From assembly GCA_021770345.1 (NCBI GenBank), contig JAETRD010000009.1, positions 83,772-147,771 of the forward strand: DNA of 64,000 nucleotides, read 5' to 3'. Both the position numbers and the translations under genes were made by a program. Below, piece after piece: positions 1-8,890 of the stretch. Source of the DNA: Lachnospiraceae bacterium (GTDB lineage Bacteria > Bacillota > Clostridia > Lachnospirales > Lachnospiraceae). The notes beneath the pieces are model-generated. The model worked only from the letters and a program-made list of their open reading frames with translations, was not told the DNA's origin and did no database searches. Position 1 is the stretch's first letter, and every line of letters starts with the position of its first letter.

Positions 1-1708
1 GCGCCGCACTCCTCGCGGTAATCTCATAAATCCCGGGAACGGAGGGCGCAGTGTACATGCCGTTCTCATCGATGCATCCGCCCTCCTGCTCCGTGACAGA
101 CCAGCAAACACGCGTATCATTTACCCCCGTAAACACCGGCTCGAAATAGTAATCCTCCCGGAGTTTTAAATAGACCATATCTGGTTTCAGGAAAAGACTT
201 CTCCCTTCCCGCTCCTCCCACGTCTCCCTCCTGCCGCTGGCCGCGGTCCAGAATACCGTCGCACGGCCTGCAGACGTCGGTTCCGTCAGCCGGAGCCCGA
301 TCACAAAGGTCCCTTCTCTGATATCCGCTTTCACCGCGACCTTTGCCGCAAGTTCCCCGCCGCCGTCCCAAAACACCTCCGGCTCGCCGAAACACAGCAC
401 ACCAGGCTTTGACGCGTTATCCGCAATTCCGCAGACCACCGATACCTCTCCGGGTCCGAGACCATGAACGATCGGCTTTGAAAAGAAACACTGGCCTGCA
501 AGCCCTCCGATGCCGAGTTCTATAATCGCTGTGCCGGAGGCCGTCGTCGGAGCCTCAGGTACTTTATCCGGCGCTTTCGGCTCCACCTTTTTGGCACCGC
601 CCTTTGCGAGACGCCGCATCAGATATTTCTGCTCGGCTCCCGCCGCAAGTTCCCGGATGCCGGAGAGCACATCGGTGCAGATATACTGCCCGAAAGGCAT
701 TTCCTCCACATCGTCAATCACCACCGTGGAACCGGCCCAAAACAGACTGATCTTCGCGAGATAGATACTCTGATGATACGTTTCCTTTTTGATTTCCCGC
801 ATCGCCTCCGCAAAATAATGGCGCTCGATAATTTCCTGCACCGGTCTGTCCGTAAGTTCCACCGTATTTTCGATCGAGACCTGCGCCTCGATGGGACTGC
901 CGCCCACTTTCAGAAAAAAGCTGCCATCCGTAAGCTTCGCCCTGCCGCACACGCCCGTCACATTTCCCGCCTCGAGCGTGACAGGTATCTCATAGCGCCC
1001 GGCCCTTTCGTGCTTTTCCTCGTCAAACTCCACTCTCATCCACTGCTTTTTTTCCTTTTTTATACAGTCGAGCGTCAATTCATAGTGAAAGGAAACCGGC
1101 TGCGGCTGCCCCATATTTTCCACGACAATCCGCATGTCAAACTCGCTGCCGCTTCTCGCATAGCGCGGAAACACCTGACTGATGCGGATGCCGCATCCCC
1201 AGTAGAGTGTCTTCCACTCCTCATAATAGGCAAAACTCCCGCTGTTTCCCTGTTCCGGTTCCTGATCGGTCAGATAGATGCGATACCCCTCGGTAATCCG
1301 GCTGTGCTGCATCTGCTCTCCGGCGCTGCCTCCTCCCGTTATGCTGTAGACGGGATGCCTGTCATACTCGGCATACTCAATGCACAGATAGAGGTATCTG
1401 CTGTGTTCCTCATTTTCCGTACAAACCGAAAATCCCTCCATTTCCGCAAGCCTGCCTGTCACGGGCTCGTCAACAATAATTTCCCTTCCGGCAAAGTCTA
1501 ATGCGAGCCCCGCTTCCACCGAAACGGCATCGGACCCGGCCGGGACGACATTCAGCCCGCACACCACGCCGCACCCATGCATAAAACGGTTAATCAGGCG
1601 CCGCTTGTCATTCATATATTTCTGCTCCAGCTCAAAATCCTCGACACCGAGCAATTTCCCGTAAAAATACCGATTTCTCTCGCATGGAAAGTATTTTAAA
1701 TTCTTCAT
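1..1708 (-). CDS. Large CIS-associated protein with N-terminal RYFYGKLL region and Ig-like segment (3' end outside window)
   Basis: The frame is open without a stop from the ATG at 1708 to the window edge, giving 569 residues of a longer protein. The start overlaps the stop of the preceding tail gene as ATGA, showing translational coupling at the end of the CIS operon. The N-terminus contains RNRYFYGKLLGVEDFELEQ and later GVVCGLNVV, a region I recall from large uncharacterised proteins next to phage-tail-like clusters. Near the left edge a segment with IDENGMYTAP and PGIYEITA resembles bacterial Ig-like (BIG) repeats, which would suit a surface-exposed or fibre-like component. I cannot name the family, and function is unknown. 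The C-terminus, where binding domains would be expected, is missing from the window. Confidence 0.8.
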   Translation of the reverse strand, partial: MKNLKYFPCERNRYFYGKLLGVEDFELEQKYMNDKRRLINRFMHGCGVVCGLNVVPAGSDAVSVEAGLALDFAGREIIVDEPVTGRLAEMEGFSVCTENEEHSRYLYLCIEYAEYDRHPVYSITGGGSAGEQMQHSRITEGYRIYLTDQEPEQGNSGSFAYYEEWKTLYWGCGIRISQVFPRYARSGSEFDMRIVVENMGQPQPVSFHYELTLDCIKKEKKQWMRVEFDEEKHERAGRYEIPVTLEAGNVTGVCGRAKLTDGSFFLKVGGSPIEAQVSIENTVELTDRPVQEIIERHYFAEAMREIKKETYHQSIYLAKISLFWAGSTVVIDDVEEMPFGQYICTDVLSGIRELAAGAEQKYLMRRLAKGGAKKVEPKAPDKVPEAPTTASGTAIIELGIGGLAGQCFFSKPIVHGLGPGEVSVVCGIADNASKPGVLCFGEPEVFWDGGGELAAKVAVKADIREGTFVIGLRLTEPTSAGRATVFWTAASGRRETWEEREGRSLFLKPDMVYLKLREDYYFEPVFTGVNDTRVCWSVTEQEGGCIDENGMYTAPSVPGIYEITARSAA

Positions 1709-2787
1709 TGCCTCTCTCCTTCTGTCCCAATCACTGAAAACGGTACCGCACACGTCCCGTCCAGACAAAATTGCCTGTAGCGCCCGAGCACGCTGTTGAT
1801 GCCCAGATAGGAATGCCTGTCCAGAAAAATATACGGTGAGAGCACAACAATCCGGCTCTGCATATACGCCGGCTTTGCCGCCTCCACAATTTTTTCCACC
1901 AGATAAAAGTCTTCGGCGCCTGTTTTTCCTCCCCGGTCCAAAAGAATCGTAAATTCACAGGGATTTGCACCGTAGAGACGTTTCATCCGCTCCTCGGCGG
2001 CCCCTCCGTCAAAACCGACCTGCATCTGCCCGTATTCGACAATATAGGCGGTATCTCCGGTTCCCAGCCAAAGGAGTTCCTTTAAATGAGCCGCCGTCCC
2101 GCGGTTTGCAGAAAGCCGCACCGCATGCCGAACCAGATAACGAAGCTGCTCTTCGTTCCAGAGCTCCCGATTTTCGACGGAAAACCAGTCTGCGAGCTCC
2201 TCGAGCGCTCCCGGCTCCTTAGACGACACCGAAAAGCGCTCCGAAAGATGCTCGATTCTCTCTGTCATGTCCTCATACAACGCCTGAAAAATGCCGAGAT
2301 AACGCGCAAGAAAAGACGCGCTGCAGACATCCTCCTGATAAATTTCCGGCAGATAATCAAGCCAGGTACGCTGCGGAAAGCAGATTTTAATACGGGAAAT
2401 CCGCACGTTTTTCCCTCTCATGTGGATTCTCATCCACAGGTACCGACCCACCGCTCCAAAGAGCGGCACGTCCGAGGGGTTCGTAAATTCCACATAGCTT
2501 TCCGCGCATATCTCCTTTCCGCGGCACATAATATCCCCCGTCTTTGGCGCGCGCTCCGAGGCGCAGACCGTCACACGGACCTCCCCTTCCGCAAAATCGC
2601 CGCAAAGAAGCAGCCTGTGCCATTTTGTTCCCTGCACTCCACTGTCAAAGACCCTTGTCTCATAGACGCCCACCCCGGATTCGTCCGCGGGTGTGATACC
2701 CGATTCGTCAATTCTGATATGCTCGGAAATTCCCCGTCTGAAATCGTTTTCCTTATTCAAAAGAAAATATGTCCCGCGTCCTCCCAT
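1705..2787 (-). CDS. Phage tail protein I-like (P2 gpI / TIGR02242-type) CIS baseplate protein
   Basis: A 360-aa protein. Residues about 138-260 carry the family pattern LDYLPEIYQED, FLARYLGIFQALYEDM and RGTAAHLKELLWLGTG, typical of the P2 gpI-like tail protein found at the baseplate periphery of contractile injection systems. The first ~130 residues (MGGRGTYFLLNKENDF onward) look like the beta-rich extension that precedes this domain in CIS members. It starts 6 bp downstream of the second J-type baseplate gene's stop and its own stop overlaps the next ATG, so it lies inside one transcription unit. Expected role: wedge or outer baseplate part connecting to fibre-like proteins. Assignment is by motif and context. 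Confidence 0.85.
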   Translation of the reverse strand: MGGRGTYFLLNKENDFRRGISEHIRIDESGITPADESGVGVYETRVFDSGVQGTKWHRLLLCGDFAEGEVRVTVCASERAPKTGDIMCRGKEICAESYVEFTNPSDVPLFGAVGRYLWMRIHMRGKNVRISRIKICFPQRTWLDYLPEIYQEDVCSASFLARYLGIFQALYEDMTERIEHLSERFSVSSKEPGALEELADWFSVENRELWNEEQLRYLVRHAVRLSANRGTAAHLKELLWLGTGDTAYIVEYGQMQVGFDGGAAEERMKRLYGANPCEFTILLDRGGKTGAEDFYLVEKIVEAAKPAYMQSRIVVLSPYIFLDRHSYLGINSVLGRYRQFCLDGTCAVPFSVIGTEGERQ

Positions 2788-2793
2788 GTTCTG

Positions 2794-4923
2794 TTACCCC
2801 CTCTGCCTGTCCGCAGAAATGCCCGTGATACATTCCTTCAGATATGCCAGTCCGTTCGCCGGGAGAATCAGATCCCCGCTGCCGCTGCGCCTTACATTTC
2901 TGCCCTGGGCGTCCAGCGCAAGCGAACAAATTTCCGTCACCGCGGGAAGCACGTCAAGCACCGCATAGATTGCGCTGACATGAATCGCCATGCCAAATTT
3001 CCCCCGGATTCCCGCAAAATAATCCGCCAGCGCTTCTCTGACTTGCTCCTTTGCCTCCTGTCCTTTTGTCCCCGCTGCAATCTCGGCAAATACCGAGATT
3101 CCGATATACTCCGGCGGAACGATTGCAACCCGCGTTCCGATCATCCGCCCCGGCTCTATCGCCCGGAGAATATTTTTGCAGTAGGCCGTTCCCGGAACCG
3201 GCCGCAGCTCCCGCGAATACGGCTTCACCACCAGCGTCACGCACTCCTCCGAAACGCTTCCGTCCTGCCTTGCACGTTTCGCGGGAGAAATTGCCCGGAC
3301 CGCCTCCACCATCAGTCCGGGCGCCGCCAGCGCGAGCGCCTCAAAATCTTCATAAGTCACCGCGCGCCGCACCGCCTCCCGCTCCGCGAGAAGTCTCCTC
3401 TTACACTCCTCAATCGTCTCCGCATCCCTTCCGCCGGCCGCCGCACTCCCGTTTGTAACCGCAACCCTCCTTGTGTCTGTCACGCACCCGATGTGACAGA
3501 TACTGCCCTCCTTCACGTTTCCGCGCCGCCCGAGGCTCTGACATGCCGCCGCAAGGAGAATCTTTCCCTCCGGCGCCGTCCCGTGTTCACAGTCCCCGAA
3601 AGAAATCCGCCCGGTCTCCTCGTCATAACAAAATACGCAGTCCGCAGGACCGCTCTCCGCGAAATCATCGCAGAGTTTCGGAGAGACATAGCATCCGCTC
3701 CCCTCCCCGGTCTCGACCAGAATCGCAAGCCCTCGCGCGCATACATCGGAAATCCGCAATTCATATTCCTGATGGGGCATCCCCGTCCCTTTACCAATTA
3801 AAATCTTTCTCTCTCCTTCCGCTTCGAAGCACAGTAAGCGGTAAAAAATATTCCCGTCCATCGGCCGCTTCGACGGGAAAAACAAGACCTCCTCACCGCA
3901 CACCCTTTTCTTGATCTCTCCCTCCCAGGGATAAAAATGATCTCCCTCTCTCCGAAACAGACGACAGTTCCCCGCAAACGCCAGATACGTCGAAAGCCGG
4001 ATCACCTCCCCCGGCCCAAGACAGCCGTCATGATACTCGACCGCCGTTCTCTGCTGCCGGACCTTTAACTCGCGGAAACTGACATCCGCCAGTGCCGGCG
4101 CCACCTCGTATCCGGCCTTCTCCAGAACAAATTTCAGCCAGTAACGCCCGTTTTTCCCGACCGCCATCTTTTCTTTTGCCTTTCCGCTGCCTGCGTCCGC
4201 TCCCGCCTCCCCGATTCTCAGTGCAAGAAATCCGTCCCACAGAAACCGGTGCGTCGTATCCTCCGTGATTTCGCCCCTCACCCAGCCGTGTTCTCCCTGA
4301 TAGAAAACGGAAAACTTCGCCAGCGGACAAAACGGTGTCCCGTCTGCAAGCGGATTCCGTCTCCCGATTTCCTGCGCGAGATGAATCCCCAGACGGTAAG
4401 TCAATCCGGGCACGAGCGGCGCACACAGGCCGATGAAAAACGCATTCCCAGCCGCAGGGCGGGCGCCAAACGGAAGAAAGCGCATTCTGCTCTCCGAAAG
4501 CGCGATCTGTTCGCGTCCATCCTCCCCGCCTGCCGGACAGAAGACAAGCTCTGCCGCCTCCACCGCATCGATCCATGTCTCCGCCTCCGTCTCAAAACAG
4601 ATATCCCCGGCAAAACACCTGCTCTTCCGCGGAAAAAAGAGACTTCCTTTATACTCCTCCACCCGGACGACCGCCTCCGCAGGCTGTTTTCCCCGCGGTG
4701 TAACGCCAAGCAGTTTCAGATAGCTGCGGATGTGCAGCCTGCCGATCTGGTCCATATGGAACTGCTGCATTTCCTTTAGCCATGCAAACAGCTCGAGCAT
4801 CGTGATCCCCGGGTCGTGATCGTTATAGTCCGTCCACGCCGGGCAGATTTCCGCAATCCGCGCTTTTGCGCGCTCCGTGATTTCGGAAAACCGCTCATCG
4901 TCCAATAAAATTTCCCGCAGCAT
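2794..4923 (-). CDS. Baseplate J-like protein (putative baseplate assembly protein, TIGR02243-like)
   Basis: The chosen start at 4923 (MLREILLDDERF) has AGGGAGGGG just upstream; an in-frame ATG 24 codons earlier lies nearly on the stop of the preceding gene and lacks a better ribosome site. The product is 709 aa. The N-terminal block ITERAKARIAEICPAWTDYNDHDPGITMLELFAWL is the usual opening of this CIS baseplate family. The C-terminal half has the J-like part with VTYEDFEALALAAPGLMVEAVRA and a late VHVSAIYAVLDVLPAV-like stretch. J-type proteins form the baseplate wedges that couple hub to sheath. It is the second of two tandem J-type genes, which is normal for extracellular-type CIS clusters (Afp11/Afp12-like). 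Confidence 0.88.
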   Translation of the reverse strand: MLREILLDDERFSEITERAKARIAEICPAWTDYNDHDPGITMLELFAWLKEMQQFHMDQIGRLHIRSYLKLLGVTPRGKQPAEAVVRVEEYKGSLFFPRKSRCFAGDICFETEAETWIDAVEAAELVFCPAGGEDGREQIALSESRMRFLPFGARPAAGNAFFIGLCAPLVPGLTYRLGIHLAQEIGRRNPLADGTPFCPLAKFSVFYQGEHGWVRGEITEDTTHRFLWDGFLALRIGEAGADAGSGKAKEKMAVGKNGRYWLKFVLEKAGYEVAPALADVSFRELKVRQQRTAVEYHDGCLGPGEVIRLSTYLAFAGNCRLFRREGDHFYPWEGEIKKRVCGEEVLFFPSKRPMDGNIFYRLLCFEAEGERKILIGKGTGMPHQEYELRISDVCARGLAILVETGEGSGCYVSPKLCDDFAESGPADCVFCYDEETGRISFGDCEHGTAPEGKILLAAACQSLGRRGNVKEGSICHIGCVTDTRRVAVTNGSAAAGGRDAETIEECKRRLLAEREAVRRAVTYEDFEALALAAPGLMVEAVRAISPAKRARQDGSVSEECVTLVVKPYSRELRPVPGTAYCKNILRAIEPGRMIGTRVAIVPPEYIGISVFAEIAAGTKGQEAKEQVREALADYFAGIRGKFGMAIHVSAIYAVLDVLPAVTEICSLALDAQGRNVRRSGSGDLILPANGLAYLKECITGISADRQRG

Positions 4924-4967
4924 AGCCCCTCCCTGTTTTTCGCCGCCTTTTGTGCAGAGCAGGCGCA

Positions 4968-7592
4968 TTATTCCGTATTTACGGTAATCCGGCACTCCCC
5001 CGGCAGCGGGACCGCAAACAAAGGAATATTTAAATTCCCCGCGGCATGAAAACCGCCCCTCTCCGCAGACGGCACATGTATCCGCCGTCCTCCCTGCTTC
5101 CGGTATGCAAAAAGACGCAGACTCTGAATCCGAAAAAGCCCCGGAATCCCCTTGAGGGCATTTATCACCTGCGTCTCATTCGGAATCACGCCGATCTCCC
5201 AGCCTTTTCCGTCGTAGTTTCCGGTAAGCGGATGGAGAAATTCTCTCGTCACCCGCAGGATTTCCTCCTGCACTTCAAAAATGCGGTCGGTATCGCGTAC
5301 CACGACCTCCATCCGGCAATCCATCTCCAGAAATACCGGTTCCGCCACATACAGCCGTCCCAAATCCGCCGTATTTCCGTTCATCCGGCAGGAAAGATAC
5401 GCTTTCACCTGCTCGCTGACTTCCCCAAAATACATCCTGCCACTTTCATACTCCTCCAACAGCAGCACCAGCGTCACGGAGCCCGGCTCGTACACACCTT
5501 CGCCATTGTATCCGGAACGGCACCGGACCTTTTTTACCGATCGGGACGCCTCCCTTGCAAGCGCCTCAAAATCCGACGCCGTGACCGCGCGCCCTCCGTG
5601 CCGCAGGGCGGCACACCCGCGCCGTAAGGCTTCTTCCGGCGTCTCCGCGTCGTATCCTCCGGCAATCGGAAGGGGATTTGTCACACGGTTCACATAACCG
5701 TAGGAACCTTCTATTCTTGTCACGCCTCCCGGAAGCCGATTTCCTGCGGCGCCTCCGATTTCACTCAGCTGCCTTTCATCGGCCGAAATACGCACCGCAT
5801 TCTGGAAAATACCGTTAACCCGCGGCATCCGGCTGTGCTGCGCCGGGCGCCATGCCCCCTGCTCGTCTGTGATGCAAAGCCAGTAGGCCGTCTCCCCGCA
5901 CACGCACCGTGCGGCAGAGTCTTCTTTACCCATAAATGTGACGGTTCCGCTCTTTTTGAGATTCCGCGTCCCGTCAACAACGGAAAGAGGAACAAACCCG
6001 TGTTTTCCGGAATAGGAAAATCCGAGGCAGGGCAGCTCTCCCCGGCTCTCCTCCTCCATCGAAATCAGAAACCGCAGAGGCCCCTCTGACAGCGGCCGAT
6101 GAAAGCCGAGGTAAAGTGACGGACGCGTTTCCTGCAGGCCGCACAGGAGCACAAACGGCGATTCTGATTCCCTCATCGAATACAGCTTCCGTTCCCGGTT
6201 ATTGCAAGCGGCCGCACAGTACGGCTTCCTCCCGGCCTCTCCGTAGTCAAAACCAAACTTCACGTCACTGATCACCGGGGCGATATAAGCTCCTTTTATT
6301 TTGTAAAGATTTTTCATCCGCAGGATGCGCACCCGCAGATACCGGGTGGGCGCAGTCTGCCACTCCAAAAGCGCTGCGTCCGGCGGACAGGCGAAGGTGA
6401 GGCACACCTGCTGCCCAACCCGTTTTCCGCTGCCGTTAAACACTGTCTCCGATTCCTCCGACAGCATCAGCCTGCTCCATCCGGCTCCGTTATAGTACTC
6501 CCACACAACCTGCTCTATCGTGATGTCATATTCTGGGTCCGGCATGAAATCCGCGCGTTTCATCAGCATTTTCCACTGCCGCGGCTGCACAAAACTGTTG
6601 TCAAAGGGAATCCTTTCATAGTCGCGCTTAAATGTGACCGTAATCTGCGCGCCCGCCTTTCCGAGCGCCTCCGCCGACGCAAAATAGCACGCGCCGTAGG
6701 GAGCCGGATTTTCTCCGAACGGAAACATATCCGCATTTTCCTGCTCACCGTCCTGATTCCACAGAATATCCGGCTCGATTCGCTCTCTGCGGGACGCAAG
6801 CCGTATCTCCTCCGCCGCAAACGGTTCTCTTTTCCACGGTCCGCGGCTTCTGCAGCACAGCCAGTACCCTCTCTTTTCGAAAAGTTCTTTTGCCGCCGGC
6901 TTCGGCTGCCCCTCCTTGCGCGTAAGAATCAATGTATTTCCCTCCGCGCGTGTTGCCGCATACGCGACAAAGCCCTCTTCCGTCGCGTATAAAAACGAAT
7001 AATCCGCCGCATCGATCATCTGGTTCGTCCCCGGCAGCCGAAACGTAATACGGATTTCCGCCTGCCCCGACACATCAAGCACTTCGTCCTGACAGAGATA
7101 AAAAGCATGCTCCTGCAGGTTCGGCTCCTCCGCTGCAAACGGAAGAAACGGTTTTGTGAAATCCTTTTTTGCAATGTAGTCCCGCTCTCCGTCCGCATAC
7201 AGCACCTGCGTCAGTTTTGCAGGCGTCACATAGAGCGCCTCCCGCGTTTTATAAACGATATTTTCCGCTGCCGCATCCCCCGCATTACCCGGCTCCGGCG
7301 CGCCGGACACCGGGATTCCCTTCGGGAGAAATACCCCTCCGAACTCATCACTCGAAAGCCCGAAGGTGACATATCCTCCCGCCGCCTGTGCGGGCTGCGC
7401 CGCAAGCGCAAGCATGTCAAAAAAAGCGTATCTGTGTTTTTCCGAAAGCTTTTTGAAGCGCTCCTCCGTACCTGAAAACAGCTCCGCATACAGCAGCGCC
7501 AGCGCCGTTCCCGCATCGGGATTCTCCGGGTCAAAGCGCCACTCCGGCGTGTAGGCCGCCGCGAGCACGGCCATCTTTTCCTGCAATTCCAT
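4968..7592 (-). CDS. Baseplate J-like protein, first tandem copy
   Basis: An 874-aa protein starting MELQEKMAVLAAAYTPEW. The motif FDPENPDAGTALALLYAELF near residue 20 and VTFGLSSDEF...VFLPKGIPVS near 75-105 match the N-terminal part of CIS J-type baseplate proteins. RAVTASDFEALAREASRSVKKVRC around residue 680 is the shared J-domain block also seen in the downstream paralogue. It sits between gp25 and the second J-type gene. The two paralogues differ widely in sequence, so they are probably distinct wedge subunits rather than a recent duplication. No signal peptide or membrane segment is seen; assembly should be cytoplasmic. Confidence 0.85.
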   Translation of the reverse strand: MELQEKMAVLAAAYTPEWRFDPENPDAGTALALLYAELFSGTEERFKKLSEKHRYAFFDMLALAAQPAQAAGGYVTFGLSSDEFGGVFLPKGIPVSGAPEPGNAGDAAAENIVYKTREALYVTPAKLTQVLYADGERDYIAKKDFTKPFLPFAAEEPNLQEHAFYLCQDEVLDVSGQAEIRITFRLPGTNQMIDAADYSFLYATEEGFVAYAATRAEGNTLILTRKEGQPKPAAKELFEKRGYWLCCRSRGPWKREPFAAEEIRLASRRERIEPDILWNQDGEQENADMFPFGENPAPYGACYFASAEALGKAGAQITVTFKRDYERIPFDNSFVQPRQWKMLMKRADFMPDPEYDITIEQVVWEYYNGAGWSRLMLSEESETVFNGSGKRVGQQVCLTFACPPDAALLEWQTAPTRYLRVRILRMKNLYKIKGAYIAPVISDVKFGFDYGEAGRKPYCAAACNNRERKLYSMRESESPFVLLCGLQETRPSLYLGFHRPLSEGPLRFLISMEEESRGELPCLGFSYSGKHGFVPLSVVDGTRNLKKSGTVTFMGKEDSAARCVCGETAYWLCITDEQGAWRPAQHSRMPRVNGIFQNAVRISADERQLSEIGGAAGNRLPGGVTRIEGSYGYVNRVTNPLPIAGGYDAETPEEALRRGCAALRHGGRAVTASDFEALAREASRSVKKVRCRSGYNGEGVYEPGSVTLVLLLEEYESGRMYFGEVSEQVKAYLSCRMNGNTADLGRLYVAEPVFLEMDCRMEVVVRDTDRIFEVQEEILRVTREFLHPLTGNYDGKGWEIGVIPNETQVINALKGIPGLFRIQSLRLFAYRKQGGRRIHVPSAERGGFHAAGNLNIPLFAVPLPGECRITVNTE

Positions 7593-7628
7593 AGCAAATC
7601 ATACCTCCCCGAGCTCTGGGGCGTTGTC

Positions 7629-8045
7629 TCACACGGAGCCCTCATTTATATAATAAGGAAAGACCAGATTATAGGGATTGTTTGTCGCACGCACCACATA
7701 GTCAATATGAATCTCCGCAATTCCCCGATCGATCCGCACACAGTCCGCACGCACCCTGATGTCCGTAATCCGCGGCTCCCACCGGACGAGCGCCTGCTTT
7801 ATCTCCTCCTCCATCCCGGTTCGATCCATCATACTCATCGCGGAAAACGCATATTGTCTGATTCCACACCCAAATTCCGGCTGCATCACCCGTTCGCCTT
7901 TCCCGGTAAAAAGGATGATGCGTATCGCCTCTTTGATATCTTCCTCCTGCACGGACATCCGCATCCGGCCTGTCACCTCATCCACCCGGGGCGGAAAGGA
8001 AATCCCGCACCCGAGAAAATCTGCCGCCCGTTTTCTTTCTTCCAT
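7629..8045 (-). CDS. GPW/gp25 family baseplate protein
   Basis: A 138-aa protein, full length for the family. It contains the gp25 signature region: ISFPPRVDEVTGRMRMS, then EDIKEAIRIILFTGKGERVMQPEFGCGIRQYAF, where the conserved GER.M.P.FG core is clear. In T4 and R-type pyocins gp25 is the inner wedge lysozyme-fold protein that starts sheath polymerisation and is among the most conserved CIS components. The gene lies between spike and first J-type gene, the usual order. The C-terminal segment VRADCVRIDRGIAEIHIDYVVRATN is the typical beta-hairpin end. Confidence 0.93.
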   Translation of the reverse strand: MEERKRAADFLGCGISFPPRVDEVTGRMRMSVQEEDIKEAIRIILFTGKGERVMQPEFGCGIRQYAFSAMSMMDRTGMEEEIKQALVRWEPRITDIRVRADCVRIDRGIAEIHIDYVVRATNNPYNLVFPYYINEGSV

Positions 8046-8066
8046 CTGTGTTCCCCTCCCCGGTAT

Positions 8067-8888
8067 TCAGTTCAGTTTGATCGTCGAGCCTTTTGCCTGA
8101 AGTATCCCGCTGCTCTCGGCCTTCAGCGAGGCCGTTCCCTTGAGTTCTAAAGACGCCTGCGCCTCGGCTTTCACGTTCTGCCCCTTAATCTCGGTGCTGC
8201 TCCCCTCGACGGAGATGTTCTGTCCCTTCAACTTTAATTTCTGGCCCGCGTTCACTTCAATATTATCCGCCGACGCGGATATCGCCCCCTTTTCTCCGTC
8301 TAAGGTCAGCAATTCTTTTCCGCCGACGGAAAACACCGCCTTTTTCTCCGCCGCAAAGGTCAGCACTCCCTCTCCGACATCAAGCGTTACGATGTTTTTC
8401 CCCTCCTTGTCACCGAGCGTAATCTTTCCATTCTCGTCGTCGAGCAAAATCGCATGCTCCGCCTTTGTCCTGATTTCGATTTTTTCTTTTCCCTCCTCAT
8501 CGCTGATTTGGATACGGTTTCCGCCTTTTGTACACAGGAGTTTGACGGGATTGTTTTCCTTTGCGGTTTCCGGCGGCAGGGTATTGGTCTGATTCCAGAG
8601 ACAGCCGATCACATAGGGGCTCTGCGGCTGTCCCATATAAAACGCCACGACCACCTGCGCTCCGATTTCCGGAAGCAGATAAGCCCCGTATTCCTTTCCC
8701 GCATAGGGGGATGCCACGGGAATCCAGTCGAGCTCATTTTTTGTTTCCGCTCCGAGCAAAAGCTCTACCCGGACCATACCCGGGTGCTCGCTGTCCCAGT
8801 TTTCCCTGACTTCCCCCAAAAGCACCCCAGGTATCAGGCCGCCGCTTTCGTCTTCACCCTTTGCATACCACTCGTCAAACATGCTCAT
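8067..8888 (-). CDS. VgrG/gpV-like central spike protein
   Basis: A 273-aa protein. Residues ~17-110 form the gp5-type OB-fold (GLIPGVLLGEVRENWD, VRVELL, YLLPEIGAQVVVAFYMGQ, YVIGCLWN). The rest is a run of short alternating strands (KLKLKGQNISVEG, EIKGQNVKAEAQ, SLELKGTASLKAE) expected of the trimeric beta-helix needle. It would sit under the hub and be tipped by a PAAR protein or effector; no PAAR gene is visible, and it may lie beyond the left edge. The start is 2 bp beyond the stop of the hub gene, so the two are translationally linked. Short C-terminal length suggests no fused effector domain. Confidence 0.9.
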   Translation of the reverse strand: MSMFDEWYAKGEDESGGLIPGVLLGEVRENWDSEHPGMVRVELLLGAETKNELDWIPVASPYAGKEYGAYLLPEIGAQVVVAFYMGQPQSPYVIGCLWNQTNTLPPETAKENNPVKLLCTKGGNRIQISDEEGKEKIEIRTKAEHAILLDDENGKITLGDKEGKNIVTLDVGEGVLTFAAEKKAVFSVGGKELLTLDGEKGAISASADNIEVNAGQKLKLKGQNISVEGSSTEIKGQNVKAEAQASLELKGTASLKAESSGILQAKGSTIKLN

Positions 8889-8890
8889 CG

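Noticed and set aside
773-1501. 242-codon plus-strand frame
   Set aside because: Antisense to the partial RYFYGKLL gene, whose frame is uninterrupted to the window edge.
2086-3801. 571-codon plus-strand open frame antisense to the tail genes
   Set aside because: Arg/Pro/His-rich composition, no domain, and it is the complement of two well-supported CIS genes on the minus strand; high GC makes long antisense frames.
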